Shown: piece after piece, positions 49,776 to 61,560 of the stretch
How the letters are laid out: every line of letters starts with the position of its first letter
Numbering within the stretch: position 1 is the stretch's first letter
DNA from: Viscum album
Taxonomy: Eukaryota; Streptophyta; Magnoliopsida; Santalales; Viscaceae
DNA: 64,000 bases
Direction of reading: 5' to 3'
Assembly (NCBI GenBank): GCA_963277665.1
Contig: OY728137.1
Location: 1,173,190,670 to 1,173,254,669 of the forward strand
Notes under the pieces: model-generated
What the model was told of the DNA's origin: nothing
What the model saw: only the letters and a program-made list of their open reading frames with translations
The model's database searches: none
Position numbers and translations under genes: made by a program

Positions 49776-51101
49776 CCCACCCAAACCCCCACTTCCTCCT
49801 CACTCAAAGCCTTTGGAGTTCGTCCAACCTCTGCCCTACTCTCTCTAGAATCCTCCCAAGGTTCCCCAAGCTCCCATTAAGCCTCTCAAAATCCTCTCTC
49901 TATCCTTTGGAAGCACACTTCCAAGTAAGGGTTTTTTTCTTCCTTTCTCATTTTTGTCCAATTTTCTTTAAGTTGTTTTGCCCTTTTAATTTCAATTATG
50001 AATTTTGGGGTATGGTTTCGCACCTCCCTCATACTTTCCTCTTCATGTTTGAATTATGGGAGACCCTTTTCTCTCTCATTAAATACCTCCCATGTACACC
50101 CGTTACTATGTCGAAATTCCGAAAGGAACTTCTCTCTCCTCATTTACATTCAAGAAATACTTTTGTATCATGAATCTAAATTCCATTAAAATTGTTGGTA
50201 CATGTATCTATATGACCTCTTTATTGTCCATTAAATGTAAATATTATGAGGAACCCCTTTCTCTCCCATCAACCATTTTTATGAATTCTTATGTCACGTC
50301 GTTACGCTGCCGAAATCACACTGATTTTCTAAGCCAATGTCATTGTGTAGTGAATACCATGCCCATTTCTCCATCAAGGGTATTCACCTTTATATACATT
50401 TACTTATTGATTATAAAGTTTCATGTATGAATTCTACATTCCTTTATCATGGAATAAATTATTATGTTTTATGAATCCATGTTTTATGATCCATGTGGCA
50501 CACTTATGCATGAAATGAAATGTTTAAGAAGGGTGCGCCCTTATAGTGCTCCAATGCATTGGGTAAAGTATAGTATCATGATACGTCATGTACAATGAGT
50601 GTTGAATCATGCTAATTCAAGTGAAACGAGGGTTTACTTTTGCTTTATGTGCAATGAGGATTTACTCATGCTCCATGTGCAATGAGCCTTGGCTCATGCT
50701 AATTCCATGTTAAGTGTTGTTGCCACATTTCCATGTTATGATTATCATGCTTTATCATGCCTTTATGTTAATGTTTTTATTATGCTCTATTGATATGCCT
50801 ATTTTCTAACATGTATTGTACTCCTCATTTTATTCCATGTGTACTCCCTTACTAGGATTTATAGATCACCCTTTTCTTATGCATGTCCTCAGGTTATCCC
50901 ATGCAATGCTAAGTACGAAGGAATGTAGTGGTCATGCAAAGGAAGTTTCCAATAAAGATGTTGTATTTCATGTTTTAAGTTTTTATGTAATGATCCTAAT
51001 CCCCAAAGACACTAAACATCTCAATCTTATTTGTTGTATCAAGTGAAGTTTTATGTAATAAATCATGTTTAGGTTTGTAATAAAAGTAGGGTTGTCATAG
51101 T

Positions 51102-51112
51102 TGGTATCAGAG
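51102..51112 (+). other. Primer binding site of element I
   Basis: TGGTATCAGAG matches the initiator tRNA-Met 3' end complement, two bases after the LTR end. Confidence 0.9.
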
Positions 51113-51612
51113 GATAGGTTTAGTTATTTTTGGGATTAGGATTAGAATACCCTAGTAAAGCCTTAGAGACAAGACTAAGTATAATAAAAACATCCCTGAG
51201 TTTTGGTATGTACTGAGTAAGTGGTTTATCAAACAAATAAATCCATGTCTGGATACGAGTAGGTAGAGGCGGCTCTGGCACAGATGTATCCTAGGGGTAA
51301 AACCCAAAAACACCGCTTTGAGCTAGACTCGAACGGGAACTGGTGCACGAAAATGGGCCTTGCTGCACTCTTGGTTACGACACTCCCAGGGGATATGTTT
51401 TGATAAATTCACAATCTTAGTATGAACCCTTATTAAGGGAATTAAAAAAAATGCCCCTAATAATATATGTTAGAAAGTAGATCATGAAAAGCCTAGATTG
51501 AAGCCTATAGACTCATGAGTAAAGGAAATAAAAGTTTATTTATAAGTCATTAACTTTTGTCTTTGGATTACCCTTTATGTGTTACCCCCTAACATTCCTT
51601 TTATTCCAGCCA

Positions 51613-52712
51613 ATGGCCGGTAATAGGAGGACTCAGGCTAAAAACCGATGTGAAGATCAGGGTGATGACTGTACTAATGAGATGCTCAATCCAATGGGAG
51701 CAGGAATCGCGAGCTTTGTCACGCTTCTCTCTCAGCTAACTCAAGAATTGAATAGAAACACAGGTCAAGAGGAACGTCTAAACCCCCCTAAGAAAGAACA
51801 AGTCGCTATCGAGAGCTTCATGAGACAAAGGCCTCCTACTTTTAGTGGATCATCCGATCCCACGATCACTGAACAATGGATCAACTCCATTGAAAAGATC
51901 TTCTCCATCCTTCAATGTTCTGAACAAGAGAAGGTTCTCCTGGAGGCTTATCATATGGAGGGTGAATCTGATCAATGGTGGACGTTGATCAAAAATATGA
52001 AGCCTGAGGAGGAGATCGAGGCATTGTAATAGAAGGATTTCCGGAAGATTTTTTTCGATAAATATTTTCCTTGCACCCTCCGGATTAAGATGGAAAGGCA
52101 CTTCCTTTCCCTCAAGAAAAAAAGATGAAGAATCTATTAGAGCGTATGAGGAAAACTTCACAAGGCTTGCACGATACGCTTCCGACTTTGTCGTTACCCC
52201 CGAATACAAGGTTGACCTCTTTTTTGGTGGGCTGAAGCCTAGCCTGCAGAAAGAATTAGCGATCCGTGACTTCGATAGCTATGAGGAAATTTTCTGATGT
52301 TCCCTCAAGGTCGAAATGGAGATTGGAGAATCACATGGGTATCATGGGGACAAGAAGCAGAAGGTATAATTCAATGTTGGCAGTCCGATGGATAAATCCA
52401 ATGGTGCTAAGAAGATCCAGCACCCCACTTTCCAAAATTGCGGAAAAAAGCACCCTAGAAATTGCCTTAAGGGGACGAAGAAATGCTTCAGGTGTGGAAG
52501 AGAAGGGAACCTAGCTGTTAAATTTCGGCAAGAAAGACCTGCGGTTGCGACAGAGGAGAGGAACACTCCGTTCGAACCTCAACATGTTGTTCAATGCTAT
52601 AAATGCAAAGAACCGGGTCATTTTCAAATCAGTGCCCTAATCCAAGGGTTTTCGGAGACAACCAACAACCTCCAAGGCAGTAAGGAAGAGCTTTTGCCAT
52701 CACTTCTACCGA
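51613..52712 (+). pseudogene. Tekay-type Gag (element I)
   Basis: ATG at 51613 (MAGNRRTQAKNR), right after a possible splice acceptor 'ttattccag'. The Retrotrans_gag region carries FMRQRPPTFSGSSDPTITEQ, then WINSIEKIFSILQCSEQEKV and AYHMEGESDQWW, all standard for this clade. A double stop at 52027-52032 replaces a Trp-containing segment, after which gag continues in other frames. Two CCHC knuckles lie near the end: at 52476 CFRCGREGNLAVKF (His and last Cys lost) and at 52593 CYKCKEPGHFQ, where an indel shifts the final 'NQCP' out of frame. Gag forms the particle and binds the RNA. This copy cannot be translated whole. Confidence 0.9.
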
Positions 52713-52713
52713 A

Positions 52714-55700
52714 GTGAACCTCGACAATGAAGTGGTGACAAGTATGCTAGTTATTAATTCAAGAATAGAAAACGTACATTTTGATTTAGGTTCTACGCAT
52801 TCTTTTATATCTCGAAAGTTTAGTAGAACAATCTCAGAACCACCACAAAACATGGAAGTGAAGATGTCAGTGAGTATGGAAAATGGGGCAATCATTGCAT
52901 CCCATGAATATAAGTCCTCCCCTATTATAATATGTGGATTGAATTTCCTGGTGAACCTCTTCATACTCCCTATAGTGGAATTTGATGCCATTCTTGGCAT
53001 GGATTGGCTTTCCTTATATAGAGCCAACATAAATTGTCAAGAGAGGGAAATCACACTCCATATGAAGAATCGACCCCCGATTATTTACAAGTGTAAGGAT
53101 GAAGATGGATCTCCTTTAGCTCCATCATCTCAAGCGTGGATATTACTGCCTTATGATCATGCATATCTGGCTCAGATGATTGAGTCCAAGGAAGAAACCA
53201 ACCTTGAAGAAATGCCTATTGTGAGGGAATTCGCTGAAGTGTTTCCCGAGGAACTGCCTGGTCTTTCTCCTAAAAGAGATGTTGAATTCTCAATTGAACT
53301 TATACCCGGGGCTTTACCAATATCCAAGACTCCATATAGAATGGCTATTGTAGAGCTTGAAGAGCTGAAGAAACAACTACAGGAGAATTTGGATAAAGGG
53401 TTTATACGCCCAAGTGCTTTACCATGGGGTGCACCAGTCCTCTTCGTCAAGAAGAAGGATGGGTCAATGCGGCTTTGCATCGATTATCGTGAACTTAACA
53501 AAATCACGATAAAGAAAAAGTATCCTCTCCCAAGAATTGATGAATTGTTCGATCAGCTGCGTGGAGCACAATACTTCTCCAAGGTGGACTTGCGGTCGGG
53601 ATATTATCAAGTAAGGGTGAATAAGGAAGATATCCCCAAGACTGCTTTTCACACAAGATACAGGCACTATGAATTCATAGTAATGCCTTTCAGACTCACT
53701 AATTCTCCAGCAATCTTCATGGAATTAATGAATAGAGTCTTTATAGATTACCTAGACAAATTTGTGGTAGTCTTTATAGATGATATTCTAATATACTCCA
53801 AAACCAAGGAGGATCATGAGGAGCATTTAAGAACTGTACTGGATACTTTGCGCAAGGAGAAGCTCTATGAAAAGTACAACAAGTGTGATTTATGGTTAAA
53901 GGAAGTCTCATTCTTGGGCCATATCATCACAAGCAATGGGATATCTGTGTATCCCTCCAAAACAGATGTAATTGAGTGATGGATGAGGCCAACATCGGTA
54001 ATGGATATCCATAGTTTCTTGGGGTTAGCTGGATATTATCGACGATTTGTGAGAAATTTTTCACGATTGTCCAACCCTCTTACCAAGCTAACTCTAAAGG
54101 GAGTAAAGTTTGATTGGAGTGATGAATGCGAATAAAGCTTCAAGGAGTTGAAAAGGAGGCTTATCACTGCGCCTGTGCTCACTTTACCCACAAGTGGGAA
54201 ACTTTTTGTGGTATTTAGTGATGCTTCGAAGAAGGGATTAGGATGTGTGCTGATGCAGAATGATAAAGTGATATCCTATGCCTCGAGGCAGTTGAAAATC
54301 CATGAGTGAAACTGTCCAACGCATGATCTATAGTTTTCGGCGGTGATCTTTGCCTTGAAAATCTGGCGGCATTATCTCTATGGAGAGAAATGTGAGATAT
54401 ATACTGACCACAAGAGTCTTAAATATATATTCACACAGAAAGAGCTTAATATGCGCCAGAGAAGATGGATAGAGATCATCAAGGATTATGACTGTTCAAT
54501 CCATTACCACCCTGGGAAAGCGAACAAGGTGGCAGATGCCCTAAGTAGAAAGGATCCAGTGATTCTATCAATGATGAGAATTTAGAAGGATCCAATCTTC
54601 TTAGACTTGATGAAGATGGACATTGGAATCATAGAAAAGGGAACATCATCAATCCTTTCACAAATGATTGCTCAACCGTCTCTTTTGGAAAGGTTAAAGG
54701 ATGCTCAAAAGGATGATGTGGGAATTCAAGAAAAAGTGGAATCTATCGAAAAATGAAAATCCTCGGAGTTTAATGTTAATGAAGAAGGAATTGTGCGGTT
54801 TGGGAAAAGACTATGTGTTCCATCAAGTACGGAGCTGAAGAAGGAACTTTTGGATGATGCACATAGTTCAAATTTCTCTATTCACCCTGGGAGCACAAAG
54901 ATGTATCGAGATCTCCGAGAAAACTTTTGGTGGGATAATATTAAGAAGGAGATTGCTGGATATACATCAAAGTTCCTGGTGTGTCAGCAAGTGAAGGCAT
55001 AGAGGCAGAAGTCTAAGGCGATGAGGCAACCATTTCCCATACCAGAATGGAAGTGGGAAAACATCACCATGGACTTTGTCACTGGGCTTCCGAGGACATC
55101 CAAAGGCAACAATGCAATCTGGGTTGTTGTGGATCGTCTTACAAAGACTGCACACTTCATTGTTATTCGGGAGGATTTCTCATTGGATCAACTGGCATGG
55201 ATATATATCCGGGAAGTGGTAAGGTTGCATGGAGTACCACTATCTATTGTGTCTAACCGAGATCCAAGATTCACCTCTAAGTTTTGGAAGAGTCTTCAGC
55301 ATGCTCTGAATACTGAACTGCACTTCAGTACGGCCTATCATCCTCAAACTAATGGCCAATCCGAGCGGACTATCCAAACACTTGAGGATATATTGAGAGC
55401 GTGCTCAATGAACTTTAAAGGAGGATGGGATCAACATCTTCCTCTGGTTGAGTTCTCTTATAATAACAGTTTCCACTCGAGCATCCAAATGGCACCATAT
55501 GAAGCCCTGTATGGGAAAAGGTGCAGAACACCGGCATGTTGGGATGAGGTCGGTGAACATAAGCTTCTTGGACCAAAAATGGTCGAGGAAATGGTGGAGA
55601 AGGTGAAAACCATTCAGTAGCATATCAAGGCAGCCCAGAGTCGACAGAAGAGTTATGCAGATAATCGTCGACGAGACCTTGAGTTTAAAGTTGGAGACAT

Positions 55701-56106
55701 GGTTTTTCTACGCATATCTACGTGGAAGAAGGTCATGAGGTTTGGAAAGAAAAGGAAGTTAATTCCAAGGTACATCTTCCCCTTTGAGATTCTTGATCGT
55801 GTCGGGGCTGTGGAATATCAACTAGCACATCCACCTACTATGGCCAAAGTACATGATGTTTTTCATGTATCCTTCTTAAGGAAGTACATACCGGACCCTT
55901 CACATGTAATCTCTTCTGAGGTGGTACAATTGGAAGATGATCTTTCTTATAAGGAGCAACCAGTGAAGATCTTAGATCGTAGAGAAAAAGTTATACTAAA
56001 TAAGACAATTCCCCTCGTCAAGGTTTTGTAGAGAAACCACAAGTTTGAAGAATCAACTTGGGAATTGGAGGAAGTGATGAAGCTGAGTTACCCACATCTG
56101 TTTTAG
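52714..56106 (+). pseudogene. Tekay-type Pol: protease, RT, RNase H, integrase, chromodomain (element I)
   Basis: Protease: [11 protein letters not shown] near 52780 (usual D-S/T-G; Ser/Thr is Leu here) and ILGMDWL near 52993. [42 protein letters not shown] and the catalytic FIDDIL near 53777, in a 421-codon open stretch ending at TGA 53977. RNase H: VVFSDASKKGLGCVLMQ near 54210 and [20 protein letters not shown] near 54400, with stops at about 54133, 54307 and 54331. Integrase: zinc-binding part near 54840-55000, core MDFVTGLP near 55066, VSNRDPRFTSKFW near 55249 (the usual catalytic SDR Asp is Asn) and SERTIQTLED near 55361. Chromodomain: RREKVILNKTIPLVKVL, then HKFEESTWELEEVMKLSYPH, ending at TAG 56104. 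Stops at about 54583, 55000, 55618 and 56029 also interrupt it. This domain order defines a chromovirus. Confidence 0.95.
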
Positions 56107-56140
56107 TGTGGGAAAAGGAAAATTTCAAGGGCAAAATTTC

Positions 56141-56155
56141 TTAAGGGGGGAATAT
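56141..56155 (+). other. Polypurine tract of element I
   Basis: 'ttaaggggggaatat' directly before the 3' LTR, following an 'aaatttcaagggcaaaattt' segment typical of the clade. Confidence 0.85.
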
Positions 56156-58784
56156 TGTAACGACCCAAAGTTTCATTAATGGAAATCCCTCTTGATATAA
56201 TTAAATGTCTCTTTATGTTTATATAAAATTTCAAATTCATTGGTTTTATGTAAAGAATTTTGACCATTACTAATATAGTCGTTGAATAGTGATCACATGA
56301 TTAGTATAAATATAGGTACTTAACAAATCCAAATTTACTCAGACAAAAGAAGTGATGGCCTCATCCAGTAGAATTTCTCCATATGAAGCCCATTTGTCAG
56401 AGCTCGGAAAAGAGGTGGCGTCCTTGGGCTTCGCTCTTGACCAAGAACAAGCTGAGCTTCATCATGCAAGCTCGAACAGTACCGTCTACGTGAAAAGTGG
56501 AAGTTGATAGAAATTACCACTCGAGCAATGTTATCTGAGCCACCCCAAGAGTCTGTCACCATCGCACACCTTACCCTTAGGTCTTATGCGGCTGTTTTAA
56601 GGGGTTATGTAACTAATCGATAGTACTATGTTCATGTACATTATTATTATTATTATTGTATATAATAATGAATATAATTTCTTGTCATTATTGATACACT
56701 GTAAATAGTTTTAAAGTACAAATGGTGTTTTAGTTATTATTTAATTAAGAAATCTATTTTATTAAATTAAGGGATTTTTAAATTTAATAATATTTTAATA
56801 AATTATTATTATTATTATTAGATTAATTTTATTATATATAAATGATCATATAATTGTATGAATGCAATTGTAATTTTTATTAAGGTTTGAATGCCATTTT
56901 TTTCAAAAACCGTGAATTTTCGATAAATGTCAGTTTTTTTAAAGTGAAAATTAACATATTTAGAAAATTATTTAGATAAAATAAATTTTATTTTTGGAAT
57001 CAGGATGTCGAAATTATCAAACGGTGAATTTTTCATAATTTTCTGAGACAGTCAAATTTTTGAGTAAAAATTAAATACCGTTTAAATATATAATGTGTTT
57101 TATGACACCATAATGACCCAATAGTGATGTAATAACATACTATAATCTTTATGTTCGGCCAATATATGTTTTAACATTAAAATAATGTGATTTTGGGTTT
57201 GTTTGGATTACTTTTAAAAGCATTAATGGACCCCTCAAGACTTATTAAACACCTTGTCTTTTTAAACTAATTTCCATGGGAGTGTGACTCACCTCCACAT
57301 AAGAAATCCTAATATTTTAAGAAGTTCGGACTTTGGCCTTATAAAATATTTTTTTCCTCTTCCCTTTTCCAAAACCATGGGCAAAAACATGGGATGGTTT
57401 GTGGTTTGGATTGATTTAATATAAGGGGTCCCAAACCTAAATAATAAAGAATTCCCTCACCTTTCCTATATAAACTCACCCAAGCTCCCACTTCCTCCTC
57501 ACACAAAGCCTTTGGAGTTCGTCCAACCTCTCCCCTACTCTCTCTAGAATCCTCCCAAGGTGCCCCAAGCTCCCAAGAAGCCTCTCACAAGCCTCTCTCT
57601 AGCCTTTGTAAGCACACTTCCAAGTAAGGGTTTTTTTCTTCCTTTCTCATTGTTGTCCAATTTTCTTTAAGTTGTTTTTCCCTTTTAATTTAAATTATGA
57701 GTTTTGGGGTATGGTTTCGCACCTACCTCATACTGCCCTCTTCATGTTTGAATGATGGGATACCCCTTTATCTCTCATTAAATACCTCCCATGTACACCT
57801 GTTACTATGCCGAAATTCCGAAAGGAACTTCTCTCTCCTCATTTACATTCAAGAAATACTTTTGTATCATGAATCTAAATTCTATTAAAATTGTTGGGAC
57901 ATGTATCTATATGACCTCCTTACTGTACATTACATGTAAATATTATGAGGAACCCATTTCTCTCTCATTAACCATTTTTATGAATTCTTATGTCACGTCG
58001 TTACGCTGCCGAAATCGCACCGATTTTCTAAGCCAATGTCATTGTGTAGTGAATACCATGCCCATTTCTCCATCAAGGGTATTCACCTTTATATAAATTT
58101 ACTTATTGATTATAAATTTTCATGTATGAATTATACATACCTTTATCGTGGAATAAATTATTATGTTTTATGAATCCATGTGGCACACTTATGCATTAAA
58201 TAAAATGTTTAAGAAGGGTGCGCCCTTATAGCGCTCCAATGCATTGGGTAAAGTATAGTATCATGATAATTCATGTGCAATGAGTTTTGAATCATGCTAA
58301 TTCAAGTGAAATGAGGTTTTACTCATGATTTATGTGCAATGAGGATTTACTCATGCTCCATTTGCAATGAGCCTTGGCTCATGCTAATTCCATGTTAAGT
58401 GTTGTTGCCACATTTCCATGTTATGATTATCATGCTTTATCATACCTTTATATTCATGTATTTATTATTCTCTATTGATATTCCTATTGTATAACATGTA
58501 TTGTACTACTCATGTTATTCCATGTGTACTCCCTTACTGGGCTTTATAGCTCACCCTTTTCTTATGCATGTCCTCGGGTTATCCCATGCAATGCTAAGTA
58601 CGAAGGAATGTAGTGGTCATGTAAAGGAAGTTTTCAATAAAGATGTTGTATTTCATGTTTTAAGTTTTTATGTAATGATATTAAGCCCCAAATACACTAA
58701 ACCTCTCGATCTTCTTTGTTGTATCAAGTGAAGTTTTATGTAATAAATCATGTTTAAGTTTGTAATAAAAGCAGGGTTGTCATA
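56156..58784 (+). repeat. 3' LTR of element I
   Basis: 2629 bp, aligned end to end with the 5' LTR. Both TATA boxes are kept. The LTR ORF is frameshifted. It is followed by target duplication GTTTG (58785-58789). Confidence 0.9.
56355..56621 (+). pseudogene. Frameshifted copy of the LTR ORF in the 3' LTR of element I
   Basis: Counterpart of 48651-48920: same ATG context and the same final codons 'aatcgatag'. A one-base deletion in 'catcatgcaagctcg' (5' copy 'catcatgtcaagctcg') shifts the frame after about 38 codons. Other changes include K to E, N to E and E to A. Confidence 0.7.
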
Positions 58785-59406
58785 GTTTGAAAACACAGAA
58801 TAGTGGTATATTTACATTTTCTGAAGTGGAATACTATGGAAAGATGACTGATATTATTAAATTAAACTACCATGGACATTTTTTAGTTGTTTTATTCAAA
58901 TGAAATTGGGTCAATATTATCAGAGGTGTTAAAATAGATTCCTTGCAATTTACTTCTGTGAACTTCTCTCACTTGATGGATGTTGGTGATCGTGAACTGC
59001 ATGATCCATATATCTTATCATCGCAATAAAAAATGGTATATTATGTGAATGATGTTGTGGATGAAGGGTAGAGTGTAGTTGTTCACGTAATACAAAGATA
59101 TTTTTATGATATGGGTGATGAAGTGGAAGATTTGACCTCTAAAATTGAATCTCATCCACAATAAGAAGCAGAATTATTTGTCTATAATGATATTGAAAAT
59201 ATTAGTCTAGCAAGGATGAATGAAGTGGATGAAGTAATGAAGCAGGAAACATACATTATTGAAGGGGAAAATGATTGTATGTGTAGTTATTTATTCATTC
59301 AGCAACCACTTATTTCATTTGTACAGTCATTCATTATTGTTGTTGTGTATATTTTGTTTGTTAGTACTGAGCATCTATTATCATTTTCAAAAAAAAATTC
59401 CGCATA
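58785..59406 (+). pseudogene. CACTA TNPD-type transposase, C-terminal part
   Basis: Continues the frame broken at 48451. Across the junction the codons read EEGL then KTQNSGIF, followed by VEYYGKMTDIIKLNYHGHF and VVLFKCNWVN near 58880-58910, and FTSVNFSHLMDVGDRELHDP near 58945. This is the DUF4216-like C-terminal region ('TQNSGV', 'YYGVL.DIIEL.Y.G...VLFKCDWVD', 'VN...L...DEPFI.ASQ'). Stops appear from about 59026 on. The final exon is uncertain; an acidic tail (about 59110-59280) ends near 59406. Confidence 0.85.
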
Positions 59407-59459
59407 ATTTTTCTGAAATATATGTTCTGAAATTAATTTTATTTGATTAAACGATAGGA

Positions 59460-61290
59460 ATGCCAAGGAGGAAGCGATACACTGTTTCATCCACTACTGC
59501 AACAGATGACGATCCATCTGTCTCCTACGGCATCTGAGCCACCAGCTGCCTACCCCCCTGCATCATCTCCCCCTACACCATCTCTAACACCCTCTGTGAG
59601 AATCCCTTTATAATCTGAGTCGTCGAATCCCCCTTCACTAGCCTCATCAATCGGGCGGCGGCGCGCCACTTCTAGTTCATCACAAACATACTGGAGGGCC
59701 ACTGTTATAGGTACAAATTTTAATATAAATAAATTTATTGCGCTTTTTTTATACTAACTATTTTTTCCTTAAAGATGAAAAAAATGAAACTATAGAGAAA
59801 AATATAAAAGTTCAGATGTGCGGAATATGAATGGAGAGAATATAGTTGTCCCATTTGATTCATATAGGGTCCCTATGAATGACGTCGCGGGATTACTTGG
59901 CTAAATTCTAGGCCAGTTGGCAGTGGAGCCCATTTTGCTTCCTATTTCTTATGATGATTGGAGACATATGCCTCCAAGTTGTAAAAATGAAGTTTTTGAT
60001 TCCCAAATAAAAGTAATTTTAATACATTATGGTGTAATTCAATGTCATGTTATTAATATGTGAAAAATGAATTTTTGTACACAGATGTTTTTCCACTTTA
60101 CAGTTGCTGATATGATTGCACGAAAGTGGATGTTGAAAAATCTTAGTAAGAAATGAAAGGACTTCAAATGGAGATTGTGGGGTGATTTCAACGATACTTC
60201 ATTGACCATCCAACAAATGTATGAGAAGCTACCCAATGGGGTACCCAAAGAACAGTGGAAAGTTTTTGTTGACAGACATCGTGATGAGAAGCAGATGGTA
60301 TTTAGATATATATTATTATATTAACCTCATTTTACATTTATACATGTATATGAAGAGTTGATGACATTGAATGCATTACTATTAAATTGAATTTTATTTA
60401 TTTCATGATATCTCGAGAAAAAATGCATCAAGTCGGGCTAAGAAAGTCATCCCTCACACTGCGGGGTCAAAAAGCTTTTCTAGAAGCCGATCGACCCTGG
60501 TAATCTTTTCATTAGTTTAAATATTTATAAGACAATATTATCTATTTAATATATTAAATTGTTGAATTATCTTTGTTTAATGAAGTCATAGAGTTTAGGG
60601 AACGAAGCACCCCGAACTGAAGTGTGGTTGAATGTTCACAAAAAATCTGATGGAAATTTTGTTAATGAGCCTGCCAAAGAAGTTGGGTTATGAACTCATT
60701 TTTTCATTATAATAACTTAATATCAGTTTTTACTATGTTAATATATATTGATATTTGATTTATTGGTAAAAATTAAAGAACTATGGGATGCCAATCCTGG
60801 GCAGTCCTACTCAGTCTCCCAGGATGATCGGTTACTAAAGTCATTGGGAAGGAGCATCCTGGTAGAGTGCATGGGATGGGTTTGGGACCCGTACCATCTG
60901 AGGTTTTTGGTAGGACACTGGGTATTGTAGTTTCATCTAATCATGGTTGTAGTTAGTCCATACCCAAATATGCTCAGAGATATATTTTTTCTCTACAAAA
61001 CACAGTTCACAAGAAGGGGGGTCAGATATCCGCTTTGCAGAAAGTGTTGACTGATATACGTCAGCAGATGATCATATATTCCCCCAGTGGTACTGTATCG
61101 ACTGGTGGTGAGCAGGTAAATCACAAAAATTCAAAATCATTTAGTATGAAAACTTTTATTGGTTTTAAGTTTAAATATAAATATGCAACACTATTTAATT
61201 TTCAATATAATGTTCTTACAGGTGGTAGAAGGAAGTGGAGATGGAGGTGGAGAGGGTGAAGATATGTGTTCATCATCGGACAGTGATTAG
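59460..61290 (+). pseudogene. CACTA second gene, plant En/Spm (Transposase_24/TNPA-like) protein, multi-exon
   Basis: Starts MPRRKRYTVSSTTATDDD at ATG 59460. Introns with GT...AG borders can be placed at 59711-59774, 60013-60084, about 60298-60417, from 60500, and 61116-61221. Exon content matches the plant Ptta/En/Spm family: VVPFDSYRVPM, EPILLPISYDDWRHMPPSC, WMLKNLSKK then KDFKWRLWGDF, PNGVPKEQWKVFVD, NASSRAKKVIPHTAGSKSFS, RTEVWLNVHKKSDGNFVNEP and QDDRLLKSLGR. The last exon is acidic and ends GEGEDMCSSSDSD, TAG at 61288. In-frame stops (a TGA soon after PSVSYGI, a TAA after VAGLLG, and a TGA for Trp after LSKK) make it a pseudogene. In active elements the partner protein binds subterminal repeats and assists the transposase; applying that here is inference. 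Confidence 0.7.
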
Positions 61291-61560
61291 TTGTATTGTT
61301 GATATGTTGGAGGTGGAGAGGGTGATGATATGTGTTTATCTTCGATTTGTATATGTATCATGTGTGGCACATAGTTTCCACCAAACATTTTCATGACCTA
61401 ACATTTTCTTGATTTTTCATGTTTCCTTTGATGTATTTTATTGATTTTTGATGTTTCCTTTTATGTATTGATTTCTTGAGTGTGGTATGCACCATATATA
61501 TCGATTATTTATTATGATGATTCATTTTTTATGATTCATTTTTCCTAAATTTATTAGGTT
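61291..61560 (+). other. 3' flank of the second CACTA gene
   Basis: A partial copy of the last exon ('ggaggtggagagggtgatgat' region, 61308-61330) follows the stop. The rest is T-rich without coding, probably 3' untranslated sequence. Confidence 0.4.

Larger units (their letters stand above)
48452..51099 (+). repeat. 5' LTR of element I
   Basis: 2648 bp, starting TGTAACGACCC and ending TTGTCATA. The end is placed by the target duplication and the primer site, and gives TG...TA in place of TG...CA. It contains two TATA boxes (48601 and 49768) and an ORF at 48651-48920. Confidence 0.9.
48452..58784 (+). mobile_element. Element I: full-length Tekay-type Ty3/gypsy chromovirus
   Basis: Two LTRs (48452-51099 and 56156-58784) and a perfect 5-bp target duplication GTTTG (48447-48451 and 58785-58789). 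Between them are a tRNA-Met primer site (51102), gag, protease, RT, RNase H, integrase, chromodomain and a purine tract (56141-56155), in canonical order. A hand count over the first 215 bases shows about 13 LTR differences, so the copy is not recent. Roughly ten stop codons interrupt gag-pol. It inserted into the transposase gene of element H. Confidence 0.95.

Noticed and set aside
49998..50430. Frames in the LTR of element I downstream of the second TATA box (also 57697-58096)
   Set aside because: Although they recur in both LTRs, they overlap each other in different phases and start well inside the untranslated leader. Recurrence only reflects LTR duplication.
51850..53667. Minus-strand frames of 67-133 codons
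   Set aside because: They lie opposite gag and pol of element I and reflect the codon pattern of the sense strand.
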